Below are positions 23,071 to 32,711 of a stretch of 64,000 bases of DNA, in pieces. The position numbers and the translations under genes are program-made. Within the stretch, counting starts at the first letter, position 1; each line of letters begins with the position of its first letter. The stretch is from Quercus robur. Taxonomy: Eukaryota > Streptophyta > Magnoliopsida > Fagales > Fagaceae. Where the stretch lies: assembly GCF_932294415.1 (NCBI RefSeq), contig NC_065535.1, positions 12,246,282-12,310,281 on the forward strand. Reading direction: 5' to 3'. A model generated the notes under the pieces. That model worked only from the letters and a program-made list of their open reading frames with translations. It did no database searches and was not told the origin of the DNA.

Positions 23071-24037
23071 TGCCCAACAACATTGGGAGACACGCACCAA
23101 TCAACGGGGTCTCCCATCGTCGCAGCAACCTAGGAACATTCCCCCACAGATCGTCGGGCAGCGTCTCCCAACCGTCCCCAGATACAAAGAAGTATCTTGA
23201 CTTCCAGTAGCGAAAGGACGACGGAAGGTCAGCTACCAGACGGGCCTTCCTAGACCAAGGGACGAACTCGTAGTACCCAAACTCCCTGGACTCTTTCAGA
23301 CGATACAAGTAGACAAACTCATTAACTGAGATCATATCCCCGTCAGCAATGGTCGTCCAGATCACCATGCAGCTAATCACTATTCTCCAAGAGTTAGGCA
23401 TAATTTGCCCCGGTGCAAGGTTAAAATGGTAAAGAAGCTCCATTATGAATGGATGGACGGGGAATCGGAGGCCACACGAAAAAGCTGCCTCGTAAAAGCA
23501 AACCTCTCCGTGGGCAAAGGCACAAGCTTTTTCGCCCTTCCTGGGTAGACGAGCCTTAGTTCCCTCTGGAAATTGAAATCTGTCCTTAAACTTACTAAAA
23601 ACCTCAACTTTTAAGGAGCAATTTTCCTTCAAGGCATGAAATCGACGGGCCGTCGCCGGAACAGGGGAATGGGAGGACGAAGGAACACGGGAAGGAGTGG
23701 TGGTTATAGCGACGATCCCGGTCTCTTCCTCAACCACATTTGAGGACGAGCCCCCCTCTAGATCACCTAACCCTTCCTCTAAACCCATATTTTCCCCTCT
23801 TAGTTGTCCTCTGATAGACCGAAACCAAGCCTGAGACTCCAACAGAAGGGGGTATAAAACACCCAACGCCGAACCTAACCCAGAACCCCTATTAACAAAT
23901 TCCTCCACCACAGGATACGAACCAGCGAGGGAAGGCGCACCCAATAGGTCACCAGACAGCTCTACCAAGGAACCTAGGCGGGCAAGGAGAAAGGCTACGG
24001 AAGGGAAGCTACGCCTAACTTCGAAGGTGTCCACCAT
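21737..24037 (-). CDS. Spliced antisense passenger gene of the Ty3 element (putative gypsy-type transposon domain)
   Basis: Four exons on the minus strand keep one frame: 23098-24037, 22828-23007, 22343-22731 and 21737-22243, giving 671 aa. Borders are GT-AG (exon 2 donor C|GTAAGT), and the introns are only 90, 96 and 99 bp. Exon 1 holds a region with FPEGTKARLPRKGEKACAFA, FPVHPFIMELLYHFNLAPGQ and KSRYFFVSGDGWE. This resembles the plant domain annotated as putative gypsy-type transposon (PF04195, from memory). Exon 3 is basic (PSKKQKAASKGKGKA). Exon 4 is a heptad-like coiled coil ending in an acidic tail. The function is unknown. Antisense ORFs between pol and the 3' LTR are known in Tat-lineage elements. 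Exon joins are inferred from frame and splice sites. Confidence 0.85.
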
Positions 24038-24519
24038 TAAAGGAGAGAAAAAGAAAAAGAACTAACCCCACCACTCAGTGAGAGGAGAAACCAGTACAGA
24101 AAAGGAAAAAGAATTCAAGCGACACAAATACAAGGGAAAACTGAAAAGGAAAGAAAAGCGTAAAATAGGGTGGGCGTACCTGGAAGTTAGGAAGAAAACT
24201 GAGGAGTTGAGGAGCAAAATACGCGTAGGAGAGAACAACTGCACAGACAATGGAGAAATGGAAAAAGGAAAAACCAAAAGAGATCAAACGTTTCTGCCTT
24301 GGAAAGTGCGGGAAAACTGAAAAGACACTCACCGGAAACGAGGCACTCCTAACAGTAGAAACCAAACACGTGGCGCTAAGAGGATTCATAGCCGCCACTA
24401 CGCAATCAATGCGGAGCAGAATTCCAAGCGCCATTACTGAAAAATAAATGAATAAAAAATGAATGGTCATAGCAAACTCTTCATATTCCTATAATCGTCC
24501 AAAGAATGGACGACCATGG

Positions 24520-24532
24520 AATAGGGGGCAAC
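24520..24532 (+). other. Polypurine tract of intact Ty3 element
   Basis: aatagggggcaac lies immediately before the 3' LTR. Confidence 0.8.
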
Positions 24533-25027
24533 TGATACGCCCGACCAAAATGGTAATCGTCCACAGAAGGCAAGAAAGGGACGATCTTGATAAAATCGTC
24601 CCAAGAGAGAAGGTCGTCGCTCAAACATCCGGACACTCGTTCCTACCCTTCGCGGAGCGGTTACAAGACATTAATCAACCTTCAGACCGTTGGGAATGGC
24701 AGCTCATCATTAACACCCAGCAAAGACGTTACCAGGCTAGATTAAAGCCTCCATCAAGACTCCACCAACGGCTAGAAGAAAGGACCTACAAACACACATA
24801 TAAAAGAGCTAAACCCCGAGAGGGGCAGGGTAAGACAACACTCTAGAAAATTACTCCCATTGTTCTCCTTTGTCAATCTTACTGACTTTGGCATCGGAGA
24901 CCTTTTTGCAGGCACAACGCCGGCAAACTACCTTCTTTCGTTCGTTCACGAGTTGCAGAAGATTGGTCTGGCGAAGAACAGTTTCATCTGGACGATCATA
25001 AATCAACTGACGATCAAATCATCATCA
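24533..25027 (+). repeat. 3' LTR of intact Ty3 element
   Basis: 495 bp. Read side by side with 14879-15373 I found no difference. Confidence 0.95.
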
Positions 25028-25032
25028 CAGCA

Positions 25033-25271
25033 AATCCCTCAAATTCGTTTCAAGCATTGTTTCCGGGAAGCAAACCACTGTGCGGATGCTTTAGCTAGGA
25101 TGGGAGGTCTTCAAGAAGATGAGTTTACTGTTTTTGAAAGTCCTCCTGTGGACATATCAAATTTGTTAGATTTTGATTCCAATGGCTTGTACATGAACAG
25201 GCTCTGTCCTGTTTCTCTGCTTGAGCTTTAGTTTTTGTTAATATAATTCCTCTTAACCAAAAAAAAAAAAA
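25033..25271 (+). pseudogene. 5'-truncated LINE, RNase H part, right piece and poly(A) tail
   Basis: This continues the frame of 14656-14878: QIPQIRFKHCFREANHCADA and LARMGG, the C-terminal RVT_3 motif with the DAL(A) aspartate, then a short tail ending at a stop near 25231. A brief 3' untranslated part and an A-run of 13 follow, then the second copy of the 14-bp TSD. Confidence 0.88.
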
Positions 25272-25285
25272 GTATTAAACTAAGG

Positions 25286-26798
25286 CAAGGTTTTATTCAT
25301 TGGTTGCTCAATTGAGAACCCTTTTTTCGACAAGCGAGGCATAGGATAGTGTGCTTGGCATAAAATTTTATCCCATTAAATAGAAATCTGTACCTATAAA
25401 AAGGTTTATAAAGAAAAGAAAAAAATCCATTTTTGGGTCCTTTACTTACTCTTGGTTCTCAACAAGAAAGACAAACAAAGTAATGTTCAAAGTGATTCAT
25501 ATAGCCTATAGGCATTGTCGGTTCCCTCTTTTTCGATTTTAGGCACTGCCAAACCGATTCGTTAACTCCAATAAAATAATGCTTAGGTTCTGAACTCCTT
25601 CCTAATTTTCCTGTGCTGTGCATCTCATTTGCCTTAGCACTTGTTGAGCTATTTTTGAGATGCAGGTATTTTAGAAAGGTTAATTAGCTCTTTTTTTCTT
25701 TTGATTTTGTTTTTCCCTACTAAATACCAAGGTTATATAGCCTATCGCATGTGGTGTGTGGTTTGTTTATTGGTTAATAAGTCAAATATTTGGAAATCTG
25801 ATTGGCAATGTAAAAATATGATGTTAGAAATATTATAAATTTTATTTTATAGGCTTTATTTACAAATAAATGTGTCAATTTTTAAACACAAATAAAAAGC
25901 AATTAAAAATTTTATACATACATTAGGAAAATGAAAGGAAATTTACGGTGCTTTTTTTTTTTTTTTTTGAGAGAGAGAGAGACACTACAAAAAATGCGGT
26001 TTTAAGCTATGTTTTCTAGAGTGAGAGAGTTTTGATACTGCTATTACTTGCAGCTATTTACTTTGAACTTTAGGAGCATTTGTAATATGCACTCTTAATG
26101 GCAACATTTTGGAGTCAACACTTGAATTAAAGTTTAATTTGCAATAATCTAAACTAACAGATATTAGTGATGAGCAGGTTACTGTTGAACTAGGATAATG
26201 ATTACAAAATTTTGTAGTTTCGGATGCATTTTGCAATATCTGATTGTTTAGGATTAATAACTTTCTACTTATCTATTAAGTTAAATTCTAGTTTGACTAG
26301 CTAAGAGCGTTTATAGATTAGTGACATTATTTTTCTCCTTTAATTATATGAAAAATCACAGTTTGAATCCCTCATTCTCATTGTTGTAATTATTGAAAAA
26401 AAAATCCCATTTGATATATAGTTAAGTAGTTGACATTGATAATTAATCGCAAACTAAGGCTGGATCTGTTGGTTATAAAATTTTATTTTTTTAAAAACAC
26501 ATACTATATATAACTGCTCCCATAATTTAGACTTTAGAGCAGACCTTCTCTTTTGGGAGAGAGAAATATTATTCATGACATACATAGATACATTTATGGC
26601 AATATAATTAACAATAGTACCCTCCAAAATACCACCTCACTATTGGTAATTATATAAGTAATAAGTCTAAGGACACAATATTTTTTACAACAAGATTTGT
26701 TTTGATTGATTCGTAATAAAAATAATGTTAATAATGTACCTAAGTGAAAGTAATTTTACTTTAATTACACAAATCAGGTTAATAGTTGTGAAAGAAGT
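25286..26798. other. Gene-free stretch
   Basis: AT-rich. One CACTACAAAAAA at 25983 resembles a CACTA-element end, but no partner end was found. A B-box-like tttgaatccc with ttgtaattattg plus A-run near 26355-26402 may be a SINE tail. No coding region is seen. Confidence 0.5.
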
Positions 26799-26813
26799 TG
26801 TATCCATAACATT

Positions 26814-26831
26814 TTTTTTTTTTTTGAGAGG
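26814..26831 (-). mobile_element. Micro retro-insertion: cctctc plus poly(A), minus strand
   Basis: An 18-bp insert (T-run then gagagg on the plus strand) lies between two perfect copies of tgtatccataacatt (26799-26813 and 26832-26846). Confidence 0.75.
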
Positions 26832-26934
26832 TGTATCCATAACATTATTCTTACATAAATGCGAAGATGTAGCATATTTGAGAGACAGTATTAATACAAA
26901 GACTTAGAAGCATCTCTAAACTAAGTCACATGCT

Positions 26935-27576
26935 ATGGCTTCCTCTTTATCATCTTTCTGCAGCTTAAGCCCCCCTGTTCGCAGGCATAAGTTATTCCAC
27001 TACCCCCAAGTGAGATCCCAAAGCTTCAAGGACGACGAAGGTATTCTTCTTGTTATAATGTGAACTTCAATATGCAAGAGTGACTGCACCTACATACAGA
27101 AGAAAACTATCAGATCTATTATACTTTCCTAAAAGAAAGGGATTTTTTATATATATACTTTGAATATGGGATTCAATTAGTTTAAAAGGAACTAGCTAGC
27201 TAGGATCTGTATATCGATTCGTCATCTATATAAATCTTTCAACTATTATATGGTTAGCAACTTTGTTAATTTCTTTCCATTTTCTCTTCTTAATTTGTCG
27301 ACAGAAAAGCCATCAAATATTGAGGGTGCCAACTTGAACGTTCTAAGACAGAGAATAGAAGAAGTGAAGAGGAAGGAGAGGTTTAATGCATGCTATACAC
27401 TCAAAAGTGAGTGGTGCTATCAGTCTGGTTATGATCATAAACACAAGCGTGATGCCATGCTATCACAATCCATTGAGCTCTTTGCTTTAGGCACTGGTGC
27501 AATTGGGCTTGTGTTTCTCATCGGTTCCCTTTGCATTTGTATTGTTTCTCTCTTAACTTGTTCATTGAATATTTGA
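26935..27576 (+). CDS. Small putative plastid-targeted membrane protein
   Basis: Two exons, 26935-27040 and 27305-27576, join across GAAG|GTATTC ... TCGACAG|AA to give 125 aa. Residues 1-35 (MASSLSSFCSLSPPVRRHKL...) are Ser-, Arg- and hydroxyl-rich with few acids, like a chloroplast transit peptide. The middle is charged and probably helical (NLNVLRQRIEEVKRKER). The C-terminus has one strongly hydrophobic span (GTGAIGLVFLIGSLCICIV). I do not recognise the family, so no function is assigned. The Met at 27250 lies in the intron and is not the start. A further 3' exon cannot be excluded. Confidence 0.7.
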
Positions 27577-27694
27577 TATGAGGTTTGAGTTCATTGAATA
27601 TTTGAATGCCTTTTGATAAATTAGCAATTGTACAAAAAACTTAAGTTATTAATTAGTATATGGTAATAAATATACTTATTTAACTATTATTTTA

Positions 27695-28709
27695 GAGATG
27701 GGTTCAAGTTATACCTGGTGTAACTTCACAAGAGTTACACCTTTTATGGATCATTGATTACTATTAGATTTAAGGGTAAAAAAAAACACTCATAATAATG
27801 TCATTATTACTTCTTAGAAATTAGTGATTTAGGCATTAACTCTTATTATTAAAAAAAAAAACCCACAGCATTAACTCTATTTTTTTCTTCCATATCATCG
27901 TCTTGTTGGTATAAATATTGTTACCCTTTCTTTGTAACATCCTATGCTTGAGTTCACATCATATATCTGCTCATATTGTGTTCGTCATTTTCACCGTCTT
28001 TTTGCACTTGTGACTGTCCATTTTCATTTGCATGTGGCCATAAGTATTGCATTACTTTGACCTCTGTGAGTAATCGTTGTTTTTGCAGTTTAAGGGATCA
28101 GAAAAAGATATTCAATATCATTGAATCAAAATTTCGCTGTAGTTAGTTTCTGTGTTGTCATCCTCTCATTTTATTTTTTCTAGTTCCCACATTGCTTCTT
28201 ATATCTAAAAAAAAATAAAAAAAAAAAAAAAAAAACAAAGGGGTTTCATCTTACTTCCTTCGCGAGTTGTCATTTCCTCTGTTTGCTTTCTTTAATTATT
28301 TTTCTTCGTAGCTTTATTGATCTCTCCCCCCCCCCCCCCCCCCCCCCCCCCCACCCCACCCCCCCCCCACAAAAAAAATTCAGAAAAAACCTAGACGCTT
28401 CCAACTTTTCACTTCGAAGGTTTACTCACATTGCTAAGTCAAGAGTGCAGAAAAACAGAAAAACTTCTTGAAACATGAAGGAGAAAGGTACTTTGTTAAG
28501 TCTCTTTATTTAAAATTTTCTTTCATTTGGGTTATTTATTTATTATGTGAGAGATGGAAGGAGAGAGAGAAAAAAAAATCACTAGTTTCTAGGAAGTAAT
28601 AATGACATTACTATGAGTGTTTTTTGACCTTTAGATCTAATAGTAATCAATGGTCCATAAAAGGTGTAACTCTTGTAAAGTTACTCCAGGTGTAACTTGA
28701 ACCCATCTC
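27695..28709. mobile_element. Non-autonomous Mutator-like element
   Basis: A 1015-bp element with inverted repeats of about 135 bp (27695-27830 and 28575-28709) starting gagatgggttcaagtta. A perfect 9-bp TSD, attatttta, lies at 27686-27694 and 28710-28718. No transposase is present. The interior has poly(A) and poly(C) tracts and no captured gene that I recognise. It starts 118 bp past the stop codon of the preceding gene. Confidence 0.9.
28326..28352 (+). repeat. Poly(C) run
   Basis: Twenty-seven consecutive C, followed by more C-rich sequence, inside the Mutator-like element. Length may be unreliable. Confidence 0.9.
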
Positions 28710-28719
28710 ATTATTTTAA

Positions 28720-28815
28720 CACAAATGATTAAATTGTTGAGTAAGTACATTCATTTTTTATGCTTGCCGATCGACTATCATGCATGGTAAATTCATGAGA
28801 CATGGGACATACTTT

Positions 28816-28852
<37 letters not shown>

Positions 28853-30760
28853 TAAATTAGAGATTAGATAAATTATTATGCACCCATATCCAACACATTT
28901 TAGGTGTGCTAGGAAATTCCAAAATTCCAAATTGGAAAAAAAAAAAAAAAATTAGAGAAGTAAGAAATTGTGGCAGTCTCTATACATAGATGTGAAAACA
29001 TCATCTCACTAAGAAGGGAGTAATTTTAAAGGTTTGGCGACTTTGAGCCAAAATAGGACTTTAGCCAAAGTAATACTCCAGCACAAAGGAGTAGTGTGGT
29101 AAATTTTTTAAGATAAAAGATATTTACGTTAAGAAACATGTATAGTCGTAGGATAGTATTCAAATCCTAAAAGATGCATGTATATACGGGTGAGTTTGGC
29201 ATAATAAGATTTTAATTATCTGGTTAGATGGTGAATTGGGTTTGATTTGTGAGTACAGTGTGGTTCCTAAGAGTTTGGTAATTTATATTGTTCACAGTAG
29301 AACCTAATGTGTTGTTTTCATTGAAATTTTTTTACTCTATCATATATTAGCTATTTTTTTAAAATTATTTTATTTTATAAAGTTTTTAAAATTTGGGTAT
29401 TAAATACTGACTTGGCCCCCCTAAAAAATTTGAGTTTATTCAATGACCCTCCTAAAAAGAAAAACATTTTACCAAAAAAAAAAAAAAACTTTAGTGCATT
29501 AATTAATATTTTGCTGCAAGTGAACAAAAGTACATGTATTATGAAAAAGTGACATTTTAAAAAGTTTTACATAAAAATATAAATTAATAAGATTTTAAAA
29601 ATATATAAACTAATCCAGTTGTATTCTAGGTAGCCTCTTATATAAAATAAAGTTTATTTAAGCTTCCTTTTAAATATTTGTTCTATTTGTCATAGTTGTT
29701 ATTTTCTTCTTCTTCTCCAAAAAAAAAAAAAAAAAACCATTTGTTGTTATTTTCTTTATGTACATAAATGTTATGATTTATCAAAAAAATATTACACAAA
29801 TATTATACCTTATGTTACATTTATAAATTAGTTAGAATTTAGAAAGATGATAAACTCTCTTTTAATTTTATTTTTATATAAATATATTTAATTATGAATT
29901 ATAATTTAATTACTCTACTATTATGAAAAAAATAATTATTTTTACATATATGTGTATACATGTGTTTTGAGTTTATCTTGATTGATCGATCTACTAATAT
30001 CATATCTTGGTCCCAAGCAGGAATTCCTGCCACGCTGTAGATACGAAGTAGGATAAATTAACCACACTTTATTTTTTTCAAGTTCCTGCTATTTATTTAT
30101 TTTTGCTTGATTTATTTATATAGCAACGCAAAGTAGTATAAAAGCTCAAAATTTGATGGTGGAGTGATTTAAAAGGAAGTTATGTTTGGCAATTCATGTA
30201 TGTAACTGTTTCAAAAAGGATTCAACAAAAATAGTTGAAGAATGTTGAAATGAAAGTGGACTCAACACAATAGAAAACCATTGCATTGAAAGTGGTATTT
30301 GATCTGGTTTTGATTTGTGAGTGTGATTAAGTGCAATCAAGTTTTTGAAAGGATAAAAGATATATCGATAATGGATGTTATAGTTGGTTCTGTCCGTCAA
30401 TAATAAAGTCATAATATATTGGTCTAATCGAAATAAACCTGTGTGCTTTTAGCTTAAATTCAAGGATTGTAGAACCTGGGTGCAATTTCTTGTGGATTTA
30501 GTCGCCGGTGCACTTGAGCTGAATTTAATCACTGGGCTTGTTTTTCTTAGTGGGATTCTGATTCTCTTGGAATCTGTCTTTTTTATCTCACAGTAAATTT
30601 AAGAATGATGTGGAGTGTGGAGATTAATTGGGTGCCATGTATATGTGAAGCACATGACAATAACCTCAAATGGTTTACCTTATAAACTACCATGCAGGCT
30701 AGAGAAATAACCATAGTGTTTATGATCTGTAAAGTACTAATTGAAATTTTGGATTTCAAT
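28720..30760. other. Gene-free AT-rich stretch
   Basis: A/T homopolymers, a TA microsatellite near 28830-28853 and short local repeats. No coding region or element with clear ends was found. Confidence 0.5.
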
Positions 30761-30764
30761 ACAT

Positions 30765-30945
30765 TGATCTAGTCCAGTTGTTCACTCTTTCTTTTAGTGC
30801 CATGCTACATGATATAAAAGGGTCCAATATCATGATATTTTCAGTGTAATTAAACCATTTGAATATGATATTTACTATTGATTAAAGAAAAAGGTAGAGC
30901 AATTATCATGATTGAAGGGAGACTGTATAACATATAGGACACAAA
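30765..30945. repeat. Direct repeat, partner at 33010-33180
   Basis: The two stretches share ttgttca, tgatat, ggtccaat and gcaattat.atgatt.a.gga in the same order, at about 70-75 percent identity by eye. Each lies just 3' of, or within the 3' part of, a minus-strand gene. Confidence 0.55.
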
Positions 30946-31055
30946 AGCAAATAGATTAATACTTTATTTTATTCCATCACATAATAACCCATAAAGCATC
31001 AAACTAGTCATTCTCAATACACACTGAGAGACATTGAAACATAAAATGGTAGCAT

Positions 31056-31310
31056 CTATTTATTTCCCTTCTCATTAGCCTTTTCATTAGCATGAAGGGC
31101 TGAGAAATATCCCTTGGGGTTACTTTCAAAGGAGTCCCTTGAAATTTGTGACGCTCCACCAGTCCCAGGAGCAACCATCTTTCCAGCATCGCTGCCACTG
31201 CCCTTTGAAGAGTTATCACCACCACTTTGGACACCAACACCACCAACTTTTCCCCCATCACTTCCTCCTCCTTTGGCACCTCCACCACCACCAACACCTT
31301 TGCCGTCCAT
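31056..31310 (-). CDS. Small glycine-rich protein
   Basis: A single-exon ORF of 84 aa. Residues 2-46 are Gly/Ser/Lys-rich (GKGVGGGGGAKGGGSDGG). The C-terminal half is less simple: KMVAPGTGGASQISRDSFES, then NPKGYFSALHANEKANEKG. The SRxxFESNPxGYFxxLH segment recurs, as I remember it, in a family of small uncharacterised plant glycine-rich proteins, which is why I take this as a real gene. There is no signal peptide. A TATA-like ctataaata lies about 90 bp upstream on the minus strand. Confidence 0.75.
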   Translation of the reverse strand: MDGKGVGGGGGAKGGGSDGGKVGGVGVQSGGDNSSKGSGSDAGKMVAPGTGGASQISRDSFESNPKGYFSALHANEKANEKGNK

Positions 31311-31392
31311 TTTGAATATGTGTAGCTGCTTAGTATGTATATGTATTACTAACTTATAAAGATGTGTGGATTAAAGGAAGATATGGCTGAGT

Positions 31393-31403
31393 ATTTATAG
31401 GGA
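31393..31403 (-). promoter_or_regulatory. TATA box of glycine-rich gene
   Basis: The minus strand reads CCCTATAAATA, about 90 bp upstream of the start codon. Confidence 0.6.
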
Positions 31404-31756
31404 GTTATGGTCAAGTAATTTAATGGTCAATTTTGTGTACAATTAATAATGGATTCTCGGAAAATTGATAATGCATGAATGCTTGCATGGATTAGTGTAG
31501 AGGTCACTCATAGATTACTTGAACTTTTCTCAAAATTCGAGCTGTAATTACTTAGGCCAAAAGATTAAAATAAAATTGGAATTGAACTTATTGGAGTGCA
31601 CCCAGTAAAAGCAATTCCTTTTCTCAAAATTGGACATTTAATTACTTACGCCAAAAGATTAAGTCCTCCCCTCTCCTATCCTTAATCTTCCTTCGTTCCA
31701 AACATATAAAGTAAAACAAGATTAGAATTGAACTTATTCAATATTTTCGTTTAAGT

Positions 31757-32010
31757 TATTGGGACCCGGTCTGAAAGAAGAAGAAAGTAGACCTTGTAGA
31801 GAAGCGGATAGGAGAGGTAGCCTATAGACTCAAGCGATTAGCTCGGTGAAAACTCACCCCGTATTCCATGTGAGTCCATTGTCAGTAGTGAGACCTTAAT
31901 GGCCTAACCAGACAGAAGCAGAATCATGTTCTTCCTCCCAGGATAGGTCATTCATGAGCCTTCCTTTCTTTACGAGATCAGACCAAAAGAAAGTGTAGCA
32001 CTAGCTGAAA
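31757..32010. other. GC-richer island, possibly organelle-derived
   Basis: About 250 bp starting tgggacccggtctgaaag has much higher GC and complexity than its AT-rich surroundings and no ORF. The style resembles plant mitochondrial intergenic DNA, but this is only a compositional impression. Confidence 0.3.
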
Positions 32011-32034
32011 AAACTCAAAAAAGTCAAGTTGCAC

Positions 32035-32320
32035 GAGACATTATTCCATACATTTTTGTGTGATATCTTTTCTGTTCACATAAATATGAAATCCACGTGT
32101 TTTTTTAAATTGCATGTTTTATTTTCTTTTGACAATTTTTACAAATTGAAAAGCCTTATAAATCGATTTAATTCAAATTAAATGGCATATGTACCTGATA
32201 TGATTAATCAACTAATAAGGTCTTGCATGTGGTGTAGACCATGATCACCGGCGTTAGGTACCGTGTGCTATGATGGCCAAAGTTCAATTTTGTATATATA
32301 TTCAATAGGTTTTTTATTTA
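32035..32320 (+). repeat. Left arm of a large inverted repeat (right arm 35440-35760)
   Basis: This is homologous in reverse complement to 35440-35760. Shared blocks include gacaatttttacaaattgaa and ggtaccgtgtgctatgatgg. The arms enclose about 3.1 kb holding the zinc-finger gene and integrase debris. No matching TSD was found. Confidence 0.8.
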
Positions 32321-32341
32321 TTTTTTTTTGAGACAAAAATT
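32309..32341 (-). mobile_element. Micro retro-insertion, minus strand
   Basis: A 33-bp insert reads, on the minus strand, aatttttgtctc, then A9 and taaataaaaaac. It lies between two perfect copies of tatattcaatag (32297-32308 and 32342-32353). Confidence 0.7.
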
Positions 32342-32711
32342 TATATTCAATAGTATTGCAAAAGCAGAAAATCTAAAAGATAAAGAATAAATTACTAACA
32401 AGGTCTCAAAGAAGGCACTAATTCTACAATATATTAAAAATCAGGCCAATGGTCAAACTTGGTCAACAAATAAAAACAATAAGAATAAAGTACAATAGTT
32501 ATAGAATGTCCATACATACCTTAGTATAAATAGTAAATACTACACCATATTCACTAATACATGCAAGGACATGATCAGAGTTCTATAGATGGAGGACATA
32601 AAGTAGCCAAACAATACAAATTAAGTCCATAATTATGAAACTGCCACCATGACCAAGTTTATACAGACAATTCATTTCTTTTTTTCTTTTCTTGTGCGAC
32701 TCTCTTCTCTG

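Larger units (their letters stand above)
14879..25027 (+). mobile_element. Intact Ty3 (Tat-lineage-like) LTR retrotransposon with antisense gene
   Basis: A 10,149-bp element with two 495-bp LTRs that I could not tell apart, TSD cagca (14874-14878 and 25028-25032), a primer-binding site at 15377 and a purine tract aatagggggcaac before the 3' LTR. Order: 5' LTR, one-ORF gag-pol (15427-20556), a 49-bp repeat array (20690-21310), a four-exon gene on the opposite strand (21737-24037), 3' LTR. The second RNase H domain and the extra ORF region after pol fit the Tat branch of plant Ty3 elements. It sits inside a LINE copy. Intact coding and matching LTRs mean a very recent insertion. Confidence 0.96.

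Noticed and set aside
25982..25994. CACTACAAAAAA motif like the end of a CACTA transposon
   Set aside because: No opposite TAGTG end, subterminal repeats or 3-bp TSD could be paired with it.
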